From positions 1,122,864 through 1,186,863 of the forward strand of contig NZ_CP019333.1 of assembly GCF_002163875.1 (NCBI RefSeq): a DNA stretch of 64,000 nt, given 5' to 3'. Shown here one piece after another: positions 16,876 to 27,324 of the stretch. A program made the position numbers and the translations under genes. Every line of letters starts with the position of its first letter. The stretch's first letter is position 1. This stretch comes from Gilvibacter sp. SZ-19 (GTDB lineage Bacteria > Bacteroidota > Bacteroidia > Flavobacteriales > Flavobacteriaceae). The notes below the pieces were generated by a model that was given only the letters and a program-made list of their open reading frames with translations, was not told the DNA's origin and made no database searches.

Positions 16876-18144
16876 ATGAGCAAGAACACCCCAAAAACAA
16901 ATACGGCTGTTGCCGATTCAAGATTCATGGTCATCGGGCTGAATTATCAGAAGGCCGATGCCGAGACTCGTGGACACTTTAGCGTGAGTCCGGAGGCCCA
17001 ATTGGCGCTTCTAAATGACGCTAAAGCCCAAGGTGTTTCTGCCTTGAGCGTTATCTCTACTTGTAATAGAACCGAGATCTACGGCTTTGCGAGATCTGCA
17101 GATCAACTCATTGACCTGCTTTGCTCACATACTGCCGGAAACAAAAAGGAATTTTTGGCGGCATCTTACATTCACACGGGTAATGATGCAATAAGACATT
17201 TGTTTCGAGTAGGAACAGGTCTCGATTCTCAAATTCTTGGAGACTTTGAGATCATAAGTCAACTCAGACGTTCCTTTAAGCAAGCCAAGAACCAAGGCTT
17301 GCTCAATCCGTTTATGGAAAGGCTCATCAATGAGGTGATCCGCGCGAGCAAGCGAATTAAGAACGAAACAGCTTTATCTAGCGGAGCTACCTCGGTTAGC
17401 TTTGCAGCCGTGCAATACATTTTGGCCAGAGTGCCTTATGTAACTAATAAAAATATTTTGCTATTCGGTACTGGTAAGATAGGTCGTAACACTTGTGAAA
17501 ACCTCATCAAACATACCCGAAACGATCACATTACCTTGATTAATCGCACCAGATCCAAGGCAGAAAAAATTGCAGGTAAGTTCAACCTAATCGTTTCAGA
17601 TTATGCCAATCTCCAGTCCGAAATAGCACAGGCAGATATTCTAATTGTCGCTACTGGAGCACAAATGCCAACTGTTTCTAACGCTTTGTTGCATTTGAAA
17701 AAACCACTTTTGATCTTAGATCTCTCGATTCCGAAAAACGTGGCTCAAGATGTGGAGAACAACCCATTGGTACACCTAGTACATTTAGATCAGCTCAGTA
17801 AGATCGCAGACGACACACTTTCGGAGCGCGCCCTTCAAGTTCCTAAAGCGTACAAGATCATTGAGAGCATTGAAGCCGAATTCTACGAGTGGGTAGAAAA
17901 AAGAAAATTTGCTCCTACGCTGCGCGCCTTAAAACAACAGCTGAATTTATACGCTGCTGCGGAGATAGACAATCAGCGTAAAAAATTAAGCGACTTCAAC
18001 GAACAACAAGCGCAGATCCTTACAGACAGGATCGTTCAGAAAATCACCACACAGGTGGCTAACCACCTCAACCAAATGGACACCGCAGAGGCCGATCAGC
18101 ATGAACTGATCCGCAAAGTGTTCAACTTGCAAACCGAACAATAA
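16876..18144 (+). CDS. hemA: Glutamyl-tRNA reductase
   Basis: 422 aa. First committed step of the C5 haem pathway: reduces glutamyl-tRNA(Glu) to glutamate-1-semialdehyde with NADPH. The catalytic Cys is C63 in STCNRTEIYG. The substrate-binding region (HLFRVGTGLDSQILGDFEI), Rossmann domain (NILLFGTGKIGRNTCENLI) and helical dimerisation tail are all present. First gene of the plus-strand haem operon; its stop overlaps the hemC start by 1 bp. Enzymes of this kind are often controlled by haem-dependent proteolysis, which cannot be judged here. Confidence 0.98.
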   Translation: MSKNTPKTNTAVADSRFMVIGLNYQKADAETRGHFSVSPEAQLALLNDAKAQGVSALSVISTCNRTEIYGFARSADQLIDLLCSHTAGNKKEFLAASYIHTGNDAIRHLFRVGTGLDSQILGDFEIISQLRRSFKQAKNQGLLNPFMERLINEVIRASKRIKNETALSSGATSVSFAAVQYILARVPYVTNKNILLFGTGKIGRNTCENLIKHTRNDHITLINRTRSKAEKIAGKFNLIVSDYANLQSEIAQADILIVATGAQMPTVSNALLHLKKPLLILDLSIPKNVAQDVENNPLVHLVHLDQLSKIADDTLSERALQVPKAYKIIESIEAEFYEWVEKRKFAPTLRALKQQLNLYAAAEIDNQRKKLSDFNEQQAQILTDRIVQKITTQVANHLNQMDTAEADQHELIRKVFNLQTEQ

Positions 18145-19052
18145 TGAAGGCTGCTATTCGTATTGGAACCCGTCAAAGTCCGTTAGCACTTTGGCAAGCC
18201 AACAAGGTAAAATCTCTTTTAGAGGAGCAAGGTCATACTTGTGTTTTAGTGCCAATCAATTCTCAGGGCGACCTGAACCTAGAACAGCCATTGTACGAAT
18301 TGGGTGTGGTAGGCGTTTTTACCAAAACCTTAGATGCTGCCCTTTTAGCCGATAAGATCGATCTGGCCGTACATTCCATGAAAGATATGCCGACAGCCTT
18401 ACCTCAAGGTATTGCATTAGCCGCCGTGTTAGCTCGAGCCGATTCGCATGATATTCTGGTACATAAAGGCACTGATTTTCTAAACGGGCCCGGTACAATC
18501 GCCACCGGATCCCTTAGACGAAAGGCACAATGGTTACATAAATATCCGCAACATGAGGTGGTCGGATTACGCGGAAACGTGCAAACTCGCTTACAAAAGT
18601 TACAAGACAACGCTTGGAATGGTGCCATTTTTGCCAAAGCTGGTCTACAACGCGTAGATTTGCTTCCAACTAATTACCAGCAGTTAGATTGGATGATCCC
18701 TGCTCCTGCTCAAGGTGCAGTAGCCGTTGTTGCCAAGCAAAAAGATGGTCAGCTGCTAAAGCAGTGTGAAGCCATTGCAGATAAGCAAACAACGATTTGT
18801 ACAACTGTAGAACGCCAATTCTTAAGAACTCTAGAAGGCGGCTGTACCGCTCCAATAGGGGCTTTTGCGAAAATTGAGAACGAACAACTTCACTTTAAAG
18901 GCTGCTTACACAGTCTCGACGGACAAGAAGCTTTGTATATAGAACGCAGCGTTCCCACAAGAGAAGCAAATGGTCTTGGTGAAAAATTGGCCAAAGAGCT
19001 ACTCGATCAAGGTGGTGCAGCCTTGATGGAACAAATCAGAAAGGAATTATGA
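18144..19052 (+). CDS. hemC: Porphobilinogen deaminase (hydroxymethylbilane synthase)
   Basis: 302 aa. Condenses four porphobilinogens to hydroxymethylbilane. Recognised by IGTRQSPLALWQANKVK at the N-terminus, the catalytic Asp in DLAVHSMKDMP, the Arg-rich substrate loop TGSLRRKAQWL and GLRGNVQTRLQKL, and the dipyrromethane cofactor attachment Cys, C234 in EGGCTAPIGA. Full length. Overlaps hemA by 1 bp and hemD by 4 bp (ATGA), so it is translationally coupled. Confidence 0.98.
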   Translation: MKAAIRIGTRQSPLALWQANKVKSLLEEQGHTCVLVPINSQGDLNLEQPLYELGVVGVFTKTLDAALLADKIDLAVHSMKDMPTALPQGIALAAVLARADSHDILVHKGTDFLNGPGTIATGSLRRKAQWLHKYPQHEVVGLRGNVQTRLQKLQDNAWNGAIFAKAGLQRVDLLPTNYQQLDWMIPAPAQGAVAVVAKQKDGQLLKQCEAIADKQTTICTTVERQFLRTLEGGCTAPIGAFAKIENEQLHFKGCLHSLDGQEALYIERSVPTREANGLGEKLAKELLDQGGAALMEQIRKEL

Positions 19053-19702
19053 AACTGCTATCGACCAAAATATTGAGCGAAGAGCAAGTTTCAAGACTTA
19101 CTCAAGCTGGATTTGAAGTTAGTCATTATGACAGCCTAACTATCGCTTTATTGGATTTCGAGATTCCAGAGGCGGCTACTCACTGCATATTCAGTTCCCA
19201 AAATGCCGCAAAAGCATTTGTTGAGAACAACCCGGGCATTAAACAATATGAGGTGTATTGTGTGGGCGAAAAAGCCGCTCTACTATTAGAAGAAAATGAG
19301 CAAAAAGTGTTAGAAATTGGGCAAAATGCAGCCGATTTAGCCCAAAAAATCATTAAAAATCACAAAAACGAGCAGTTTTATTATTTCAGCGGAAATCTCA
19401 GAAGACCTGAATTACCGCAAATGCTCGCCCAGAATCAAGTGGTATTTCACGAAGTTCCAGCCTACGAAACACAATTGAACTATCCAGCGTTCGAAAGCAC
19501 CTTTGAAACCGTACTCTATTACAGCCCAACCGGGGTTCAGAGCTACCATAAAAACAACCAAAACACGAATTATACAGCCATCTGTATAGGCGAAACTACC
19601 CGCTCAGAAGCTGTCAAATTCACCACACACACAGCGACCGCATTGCACACCACTGTAGATGGTGTATTGGACGCTGCCATACAACACTTAGAAAAAGCAT
19701 GA
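19049..19702 (+). CDS. hemD: Uroporphyrinogen-III synthase
   Basis: 217 aa. Cyclises hydroxymethylbilane with D-ring inversion. The family is poorly conserved in sequence; the call rests on length, the HemD-like segments [26 protein letters not shown] and [14 protein letters not shown], the [13 protein letters not shown] motif near the C-terminus, and position between hemC and hemE with ATGA overlaps on both sides. Confidence 0.9.
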   Translation: MKLLSTKILSEEQVSRLTQAGFEVSHYDSLTIALLDFEIPEAATHCIFSSQNAAKAFVENNPGIKQYEVYCVGEKAALLLEENEQKVLEIGQNAADLAQKIIKNHKNEQFYYFSGNLRRPELPQMLAQNQVVFHEVPAYETQLNYPAFESTFETVLYYSPTGVQSYHKNNQNTNYTAICIGETTRSEAVKFTTHTATALHTTVDGVLDAAIQHLEKA

Positions 19703-20724
19703 TAAAGAACGATTTGTTTTTACGCGCCTTAAAAGGCGAAACAGTAGACCGTCCTCCAGTATGGATGATGCGTCAGGCCGGAAGATACTTGCCAGAGTTC
19801 ATGGAGATCAAAGAGAAGTACGATTTCTTTACGCGTTGTCGCACCCCAGAACTCGCTAGTGAGATTACCGTGCAACCTATTCGCCGCTATGGAATGGACG
19901 CCGCTATTCTTTTTAGTGATATACTGGTAATTCCACAAGCCATGGATATCGAGGTAGAGATGAAGCCGAACTTTGGCCCGTATTTACCCAATCCGGTACG
20001 CACCGCAGCCGATGTGGAACGAGTAATTGTTCCAGACGCCAAAGAATCGTTGAACTATGTGATGGAGGCCATTAAAGCCACCAAAGAAAAACTCAATGAC
20101 GAAGTGCCGCTAATTGGTTTTGCAGGTTCACCTTGGACTATCCTCTGTTATTCGGTACAAGGGCAAGGTTCCAAGACCTTTGACAAGGCCAAGGAATTCT
20201 GTTTTACCCAGCCAGAAGCAGCGCATCAGTTGTTGCAAAAAATCACAGATACTACCATCGATTATTTAAAGGCAAAGGTAGAGGCTGGAGTGAACGCTGT
20301 TCAGATCTTTGATTCCTGGGGAGGCATGCTATCGCCAGAAGATTATCAAGAATTCTCCCTGCAATACATCAACCAAATTGTAGCTGCTTTGAAACCTTTG
20401 GCTCCGGTTATCGTCTTTGGTAAAGGATGCTGGTTTGCCTTAGGTGATATGGCCAAATCTGGGGCTTCGGCCTTGGGTGTAGATTGGACCTGTTCACCGC
20501 GTAATGCACGTTATCTCTCCGGAGGGAATATAACCTTGCAAGGAAACTTTGACCCGAGCAGGTTGTTATCTCCACCGAGTGTGATCAAAGAAAGCGTCCA
20601 TAAGATGATCCGTGAATTTGGAAAAGACCGTTATATAGTCAATTTAGGTCATGGTATTCTACCCAACATCCCAACGGAAAATGCAGGAGCCTTTATAGAG
20701 GCTGTAAAAAGTTACAAGGAATAG
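19699..20724 (+). CDS. hemE: Uroporphyrinogen decarboxylase
   Basis: 341 aa. Decarboxylates the four acetate side chains of uroporphyrinogen III to give coproporphyrinogen III. Family signatures: [17 protein letters not shown] near the N-terminus with the substrate-binding Arg residues, the catalytic Asp in [13 protein letters not shown], and [12 protein letters not shown] plus NLGHGILPN near the C-terminus. Overlaps hemD by 4 bp; the next gene follows after 3 bp. Confidence 0.98.
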   Translation: MIKNDLFLRALKGETVDRPPVWMMRQAGRYLPEFMEIKEKYDFFTRCRTPELASEITVQPIRRYGMDAAILFSDILVIPQAMDIEVEMKPNFGPYLPNPVRTAADVERVIVPDAKESLNYVMEAIKATKEKLNDEVPLIGFAGSPWTILCYSVQGQGSKTFDKAKEFCFTQPEAAHQLLQKITDTTIDYLKAKVEAGVNAVQIFDSWGGMLSPEDYQEFSLQYINQIVAALKPLAPVIVFGKGCWFALGDMAKSGASALGVDWTCSPRNARYLSGGNITLQGNFDPSRLLSPPSVIKESVHKMIREFGKDRYIVNLGHGILPNIPTENAGAFIEAVKSYKE

Positions 20725-20727
20725 ATT

Positions 20728-21213
20728 ATGTTTTGGAGAACCTTAAAGCGACTCAATTTTTCGCAACTCTTGCAGTTGTTGGGAATCACTTTAGGCGCTC
20801 CTATTCGCATGATCAAAACTGCTTGGGCCACCAAAGTGTGCATACAGATCTGTAATCGTGAATTTGGACAAACCCATCATTTGCACAACAGAGCCAATGC
20901 CATACGACACGCCCTGTGGAATATTTTGATCATAAAAAGCCTTTATGGCAAGCGAACCAATATGGTCGCCATTATGGCTTGGGCCGAAAAGATCACGAGT
21001 TGGCATGAAGATTTCTCGGTCAACGAACCCTTAGAAAGAGCCATGGACCTACACAATAATGAAGTGGGCCGCAAATGGTTTTCGGATTATAAATTCGCAT
21101 CGGAAAAAGAAATTGTCAACAGTCTGAAACAACGAGCTACCAAAGCGCGTCAAATACAAGATGTAACAGACGTTAGAGGGGCTTACGGCCGCTTGGTGTT
21201 TATAAGCGAATAA
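20728..21213 (+). CDS. DUF6973-like protein (toxin-type RHxxW...HE...DxxNNxxGR domain) inside the haem operon
   Basis: 161 aa with no obvious signal peptide. Residues 53-65 (HNRANAIRHALWN), 85-94 (WAEKITSWHE) and 107-115 (DLHNNEVGR) reproduce the pattern RHaxW, WA...HE, MDlxNNxxGR that I know from DUF6973-type domains at the C-terminus of many polymorphic toxins and wall-associated proteins. Here it is the whole protein, placed 3 bp after hemE and 2 bp before the EI24 gene. The ordered His, Glu, Asp and Asn residues suggest a hydrolase-like or metal site. Function in haem metabolism is unknown; it could simply be a passenger of the operon. Confidence 0.65.
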   Translation: MFWRTLKRLNFSQLLQLLGITLGAPIRMIKTAWATKVCIQICNREFGQTHHLHNRANAIRHALWNILIIKSLYGKRTNMVAIMAWAEKITSWHEDFSVNEPLERAMDLHNNEVGRKWFSDYKFASEKEIVNSLKQRATKARQIQDVTDVRGAYGRLVFISE

Positions 21214-21215
21214 CT

Positions 21216-21966
21216 ATGATTGGAGCAGTTTTTTCAAGTATCAAAGCTTATGCGGATGCAATTCCGCTGATGAACCGCTTAGGACTGTGGCGATATTTTA
21301 TCGTACCTATTATTATCAGTGTACTCGCTGCAGTTGGTATTGGCCTAGCGGCTTACGGACTCAGTGACAACCTGGGTGCTTTGATAAGCAAGGCTTGGAT
21401 CTTTGATTGGGGGAAAGAGACCTTTGCGGTTGTTGCAGAGATCTTAGGAGCTGTCATGATAATCACCTTTGGACTTATCGTGTACAAGGCTGTGGTTATG
21501 GCTTTGAGTGCACCTTTTATGAGCCCCGTATCTGAAAAGATAGAGGCCGACCTACGTCCGGGGGAACACTTTTACAGAAACACTGACTTTAACGATCAAT
21601 TGTGGCGAGGTATTCGTATCAACGCGCGCAATTTAGGAATGGAATTACTTTGGACTGTCCCAATTTTCTTTTTAGGACTGATCCCTGTCATAGGTTTGAT
21701 AGCTCCGATTTTGCTCTTTTGCATGCAAGCTTATTACGCTGGTTTCGGGAACATGGATTACACCTTAGAAAGACACTTCGGATATAGTGATAGCATACGA
21801 TTTGTAAAACGCAATCGCGGTTCGGCCATTGGCAACGGACTGGTCTTTATGACCGTACTTATCATTCCCATAGTAGGACTTATTTTGGTGCTCCCTCTTT
21901 CGGTAACAGCGGCAAGCTTGAGAACTGTACAATTAATGGACAAAGAACAACCTAAGTTAATCGATT

Positions 21967-21977
<11 letters not shown>
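21216..21977 (+). CDS. EI24/CysZ-like integral membrane protein
   Basis: 253 aa with four to five long hydrophobic segments (LWRYFIVPIIISVLAAVGIG, ILGAVMIITFGLIVYKAVVM, ELLWTVPIFFLGLIPVIGL, GLVFMTVLIIPIVGLILVLP). The pattern MSAPFMSPVSEKIEADL and AYYAGFGNMDYTLERH is typical of the EI24/CysZ family, whose best-known member imports sulfate. No sulfate-assimilation gene is nearby; the gene is embedded between hemE and hemF and overlaps hemF by 11 bp. Its substrate in this context is unknown. Confidence 0.85.
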
Positions 21978-23872
<1,895 letters not shown>

Positions 23873-23898
23873 ATTAGGTGCATGAAATGAGCGCAAAC

Positions 23899-23941
23899 AA
23901 ATTTAATTACTAGTATACCCACCTGAATAATTAAATTTTTT
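23899..23941 (+). terminator. AT-rich hairpin with U-run after hemB
   Basis: Arms AAATTTAATTA (23899-23909) and TAATTAAATTT (23928-23938) are perfect reverse complements, 18-nt loop, followed by a T-run to 23941. A weak, AT-only stem but correctly placed to end the haem operon. Confidence 0.45.
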
Positions 23942-23971
23942 GTGCGAAAGCGAAGCGCTTGATCTATGCAG

Positions 23972-24012
23972 ATAATTTTTATTTGCTTGATTATCTCAGA
24001 AATAAAAATTAT
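23972..24012 (+). promoter_or_regulatory. 13-bp perfect hairpin just upstream of the DinB-like gene
   Basis: Arms ATAATTTTTATTT (23972-23984) and AAATAAAAATTAT (24000-24012), 15-nt loop, ending 7 nt before the ATG at 24020. It could hide or expose the translation start, be a regulator site, or act as a second terminator. The repeat is exact; the role is inferred. Confidence 0.4.
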
Positions 24013-24019
24013 TAAATAG

Positions 24020-24520
24020 ATGAAATATCTCTTGATCGCTCTAGTTTTGATTGGAACAAACTTCGCTATGGCGCAACAAACTACACCGAAAACCGCTTTT
24101 CTTGAAAAGTGGGAAAACGCAAAGAATTACACTTTAGAACTTGCAGAAGCCATGCCAGAAGATGCTTTTGGCTTTAAACCTTCTGAAAGACAAATGAGTT
24201 TTAAAGAGCAATTGATCCATATAAAAGCGAATATGGATTGGCTCAGTACAACTTATTTTAAGGGCACAGAGCCCAAGGCAGTTACCGATACCAAAGCCAA
24301 CATCATTAAATCTCTGGAAGCCTCTTTTGACGGAGTTGCTGCGGCTGTTGCTGCAACAGACCCAGAGACTTTTGCCGAAACGGTGGATTTCTTTGCAGGC
24401 CCAAAAAGCAAATTGCAGATCTTGAATTTGCTGCAAGACCACTTGACACATCATCGTGGACAACTGATCGTTTATCTAAACCTCAAACAAGTAGCGCCTC
24501 CACGCTATGTGGGTTGGTAA
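24020..24520 (+). CDS. Exported DinB-family protein
   Basis: 166 aa. Signal peptide MKYLLIALVLIGTNFAMAQ followed by a four-helix DinB/YfiT-like domain: LEKWENAKNYTLELAEAMPE, the first metal His in LIHIKANMDWL (H67), and a C-terminal DHLTHHRGQLIVYL segment with the remaining His ligands, ending in PPRYVGW. DinB-like proteins are usually cytosolic metal-binding thiol transferases or of unknown role; this one is predicted to be periplasmic. Function unknown. Monocistronic between hairpins and the CNNM gene. Confidence 0.82.
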   Translation: MKYLLIALVLIGTNFAMAQQTTPKTAFLEKWENAKNYTLELAEAMPEDAFGFKPSERQMSFKEQLIHIKANMDWLSTTYFKGTEPKAVTDTKANIIKSLEASFDGVAAAVAATDPETFAETVDFFAGPKSKLQILNLLQDHLTHHRGQLIVYLNLKQVAPPRYVGW

Positions 24521-24565
24521 TTTTTGGTATTTTTACTTTTGTCTAGTCAACTATAAGCCAGCACA

Positions 24566-25663
24566 GTGACCTTACTCATCGTTTACGCCGTACTTTCAAT
24601 CTTTTTTTCGTTTCTATGTTCGATTCTAGAGGCAGTACTGCTCAGCATCACTCCCTCTTTCATAAACATTAAAAAGTCACAAGGAAAAGGCTATGCCGAT
24701 ACTTTAGAGAACTTAAAGAAAGATGTGGACAAGCCGCTTATTGCGATCTTGACACTCAATACCATAGCCCATACCGTGGGTGCGATCTTAGTGGGAGTTC
24801 AGGCCGAAAGTTTAGACTTTGAGATCGATTTCTTCGGAATCAATATAGTCGGGATCGTTTCTGGGATCATGACCTTTCTGATCTTGGTACTCTCTGAAAT
24901 CATTCCAAAGACCATAGGTGCGACCTACTGGAAGAAGCTGGCCAATTTTACAGCCAAGGCTTTATCATTGCTGATATTCCCACTTAAATACACGGGTATA
25001 TTGTGGTTCTTGCAACTCACAACCCGCCTTATTGGAAAATCTGCTCATGTTAGCACTTTGAGCCGTGAGGAATTTATCGCCATTGCAGATGCGGCGCAAG
25101 AAGAAGGGGTTTTTGCCGAGAATGAATCCACTGTAATTAAGAACTTACTGGTCTTTAAATCTATAATGGCCAAAGACGTTATGACCCCTTGGGTTGTGGC
25201 CATTACCGAAGATGAGAACACCACCATTGAAGCCTTCCACGAAGGCCATAAAAACCTGAAGTTCTCCCGTATTCCCGTATACAATGAAAACGCCAATAAT
25301 GTTACCGGAGTGATCTTGAAAGATCATGTGTTGGAAGCCATTATTGACAAGAAAGGACACGAGCCTCTTAGAAGCATCAAACGCGAGCTTTTGGTAACTG
25401 ATAGCCGCACACCGATTCCAAACCTCTTTGAGCTGTTTATAGGCAAACGCGCGCACATGGCCATTGTAATGGACGAATTTGGCAATCCTGTTGGATTGGT
25501 TACTATGGAGGATATCATTGAAACCTTACTAGGCTTAGAGATCATGGACGAAAGCGATAATGTTGCAGATCTGCAACAAATGGCGCGTCGTACTTGGGAG
25601 GCACGCGCTAAGCGTTTAGGAATTGTGATCACCAAGGCAGAAGAAGACGATCAAGACCAATAA
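24566..25663 (+). CDS. CNNM/CBS-domain transporter-like protein (HlyC/CorC family)
   Basis: 365 aa with a GTG start at 24566. The N-terminal CNNM (DUF21) domain has about four membrane segments (LSIFFSFLCSILEAVLLSI, LIAILTLNTIAHTVGAILVG, VLSEIIPKTIGATYWKKL), followed by a paired CBS region at about 190-330 (KDVMTPWVVAITEDENTT, GVILKDHVLEAI, FGNPVGLVTMEDIIETLL). The C-terminal CorC_HlyC domain is absent. Such proteins are implicated in Mg2+ or other divalent cation export. One base separates it from ogt. Confidence 0.9.
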   Translation: MTLLIVYAVLSIFFSFLCSILEAVLLSITPSFINIKKSQGKGYADTLENLKKDVDKPLIAILTLNTIAHTVGAILVGVQAESLDFEIDFFGINIVGIVSGIMTFLILVLSEIIPKTIGATYWKKLANFTAKALSLLIFPLKYTGILWFLQLTTRLIGKSAHVSTLSREEFIAIADAAQEEGVFAENESTVIKNLLVFKSIMAKDVMTPWVVAITEDENTTIEAFHEGHKNLKFSRIPVYNENANNVTGVILKDHVLEAIIDKKGHEPLRSIKRELLVTDSRTPIPNLFELFIGKRAHMAIVMDEFGNPVGLVTMEDIIETLLGLEIMDESDNVADLQQMARRTWEARAKRLGIVITKAEEDDQDQ

Positions 25664-25664
25664 G

Positions 25665-26141
25665 ATGATTGCACAAGCTTATCTGGATTCGCCATTGGGC
25701 AGCCTTCTTTTACAAGGCGATGCAGACGGAATTCAGAAGCTAAGCGTGGTGGAAGACCCTCAAGACCCATCCGCAGAAATTCCCGCCGAATTGCAATCCG
25801 CAGCACAACAAATTCATGAATACTTTCAAGGTCAGCGAAGTAGTTTTGACCTTAAACTGAACCCGCAAGGAACTTCTTTCCAAAAACAAGTTTGGACGCA
25901 ACTCGCTGAAATTCCCTTCGGGAAAACAGCTACCTATATGGACATGGCCAAGCGTTTGGGCGACCCTAAGAGTATTCGAGCAGCGGCGAGCGCCAACGGT
26001 AAGAACCCGATAATGATAATAATTCCGTGTCACCGTGTAATTGGCTCCGATGGAAGTTTAACTGGCTATGCCGGTGGACTGTGGCGGAAAAAATGGCTCT
26101 TGGAACACGAATCGCCAGTACGACAAGAAAAACTGTTTTAA
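25665..26141 (+). CDS. ogt: Methylated-DNA-protein cysteine methyltransferase
   Basis: 158 aa. Repairs O6-alkylguanine by suicidal transfer to C122 in IIPCHRVIGSDGSLTGYAGG. The helix-turn-helix for base flipping (YMDMAKRLGDPKSIRAAASA) includes the conserved Arg finger, and FQKQVWTQLAEIPFGKTATY is the family core. No Ada regulatory domain, so this is the Ogt type. Starts 1 bp after the CNNM stop and ends 1 bp before the serine-hydrolase ATG. Confidence 0.95.
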   Translation: MIAQAYLDSPLGSLLLQGDADGIQKLSVVEDPQDPSAEIPAELQSAAQQIHEYFQGQRSSFDLKLNPQGTSFQKQVWTQLAEIPFGKTATYMDMAKRLGDPKSIRAAASANGKNPIMIIIPCHRVIGSDGSLTGYAGGLWRKKWLLEHESPVRQEKLF

Positions 26142-26142
26142 A

Positions 26143-27285
26143 ATGAGAGGACTTTTCAAATTCTTAAAAGGCCTAGTTATCCTGCTGATCGCTTTGGTTG
26201 CCTTGCTCTATATCACGGACTACGAATACATCTTAAAAGGTGTACGTGTGGTGTATATGACCGGACATACCACAGCTTTTATAGACGATCATGTCTATTT
26301 TGAAAATGACACCATTGAAAATGCCGAACAGCCTTGGGAATGGCCCAAGCACCCCGCCTATAACAGCGTTTCTATGACAGAACGTTTAAAACAGACTCAC
26401 AAGGATTTGGGGACTGTTGCATTTGCCATCATTAAAAACGACAGTCTCTGGTTTGAACACTACAGCGAAGGCTATTCTGCTACCTCACAGACCAATTCCT
26501 TTTCTATGGCAAAGAGTATTACAACTGCCCTCTTAGGGAAGGCCATTGCCGACGGTTATATAAAAGGACTTGATCAGCCCATTGGTGATTTTTTTGAGCA
26601 ATACAAAGGACAAAAGACCACGGTAGGAGATCTCTCGTCTATGGCCTCTGGACTCGATTGGGAAGAGAGTTACAAAAGTCCGTTTAGTGTAACGGCTCGT
26701 GCGTATTATGATGACGATCTGGCTGAAACGATCTTGGGTCAAAAAGTTGTTGATGAGCCAGGACAAGGGTTTCGATACCTCAGCGGTAATACCCAATTAC
26801 TAGGTATGATCGTACAAAAGGCTACAAGCCAGTCGCTCTCCGATTATTTAGAATCGAGTTTTTGGAAACCGCTAGGCATGCAACAGGATGCCCTTTGGCA
26901 AGTTGACGACCAAGACAATAGGCTGGCTAAGAGTTATTGTTGCATTGCTAGTAACGCCTTAGATTTTGCCAGGTTCGGGAGTCTCTTTAAAAATCACGGC
27001 CGTTGGGATGGCAAACAGATCTTGGATTCTGCCTTTGTAGCCAAAGCTACCGTAGCGCGTTTTGAAGGAGAACCTTACGGGTATGGCTTTTGGATATCTG
27101 ATCATCTGGACAAACACATCTTTGTAATGCGCGGAATATTAGGGCAATACGTGATCACCATCCCAGAAGATGACCTCATTATTGTGCGATTGGGTCACCA
27201 ATTAGGAACCCGAGAAGCAGGTGATGATTTTACCAGTGACTTTTATAAATATATAGAAGAGACCTACGCCATGATTGGCAATTAA
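26143..27285 (+). CDS. Beta-lactamase-like serine hydrolase, membrane-anchored
   Basis: 380 aa from the ATG at 26143; a longer frame from 26068 lies inside ogt. An N-terminal hydrophobic helix (FLKGLVILLIALVALLYI) anchors or exports it. The penicillin-binding fold active site has S121-MA-K124 (FSMAKSITTALLGKA), a Tyr in RYLSGNTQLLG standing for the YxN motif, and the HxG-like segment is weak (MRGILGQYVITIPE). Family members are esterases, DD-peptidases or amidases; the substrate here is unknown. Part of the CNNM-ogt-hydrolase run with 1-bp spacings. Confidence 0.88.
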   Translation: MRGLFKFLKGLVILLIALVALLYITDYEYILKGVRVVYMTGHTTAFIDDHVYFENDTIENAEQPWEWPKHPAYNSVSMTERLKQTHKDLGTVAFAIIKNDSLWFEHYSEGYSATSQTNSFSMAKSITTALLGKAIADGYIKGLDQPIGDFFEQYKGQKTTVGDLSSMASGLDWEESYKSPFSVTARAYYDDDLAETILGQKVVDEPGQGFRYLSGNTQLLGMIVQKATSQSLSDYLESSFWKPLGMQQDALWQVDDQDNRLAKSYCCIASNALDFARFGSLFKNHGRWDGKQILDSAFVAKATVARFEGEPYGYGFWISDHLDKHIFVMRGILGQYVITIPEDDLIIVRLGHQLGTREAGDDFTSDFYKYIEETYAMIGN

Positions 27286-27286
27286 A

Positions 27287-27324
27287 GTGTAATTTCACAA
27301 GCAAATCCGCTTGTTGTGTTACAC
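27287..27324. promoter_or_regulatory. Interrupted inverted repeat covering the GTG start of the exonuclease gene
   Basis: Arms 27287-27302 and 27309-27324 pair at their outer six (GTGTAA/TTACAC) and inner six (ACAAGC/GCTTGT) positions, with four mismatches between and a 6-nt loop. The right arm contains the GTG start codon at 27316. It may limit translation or bind a regulator. Confidence 0.35.
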
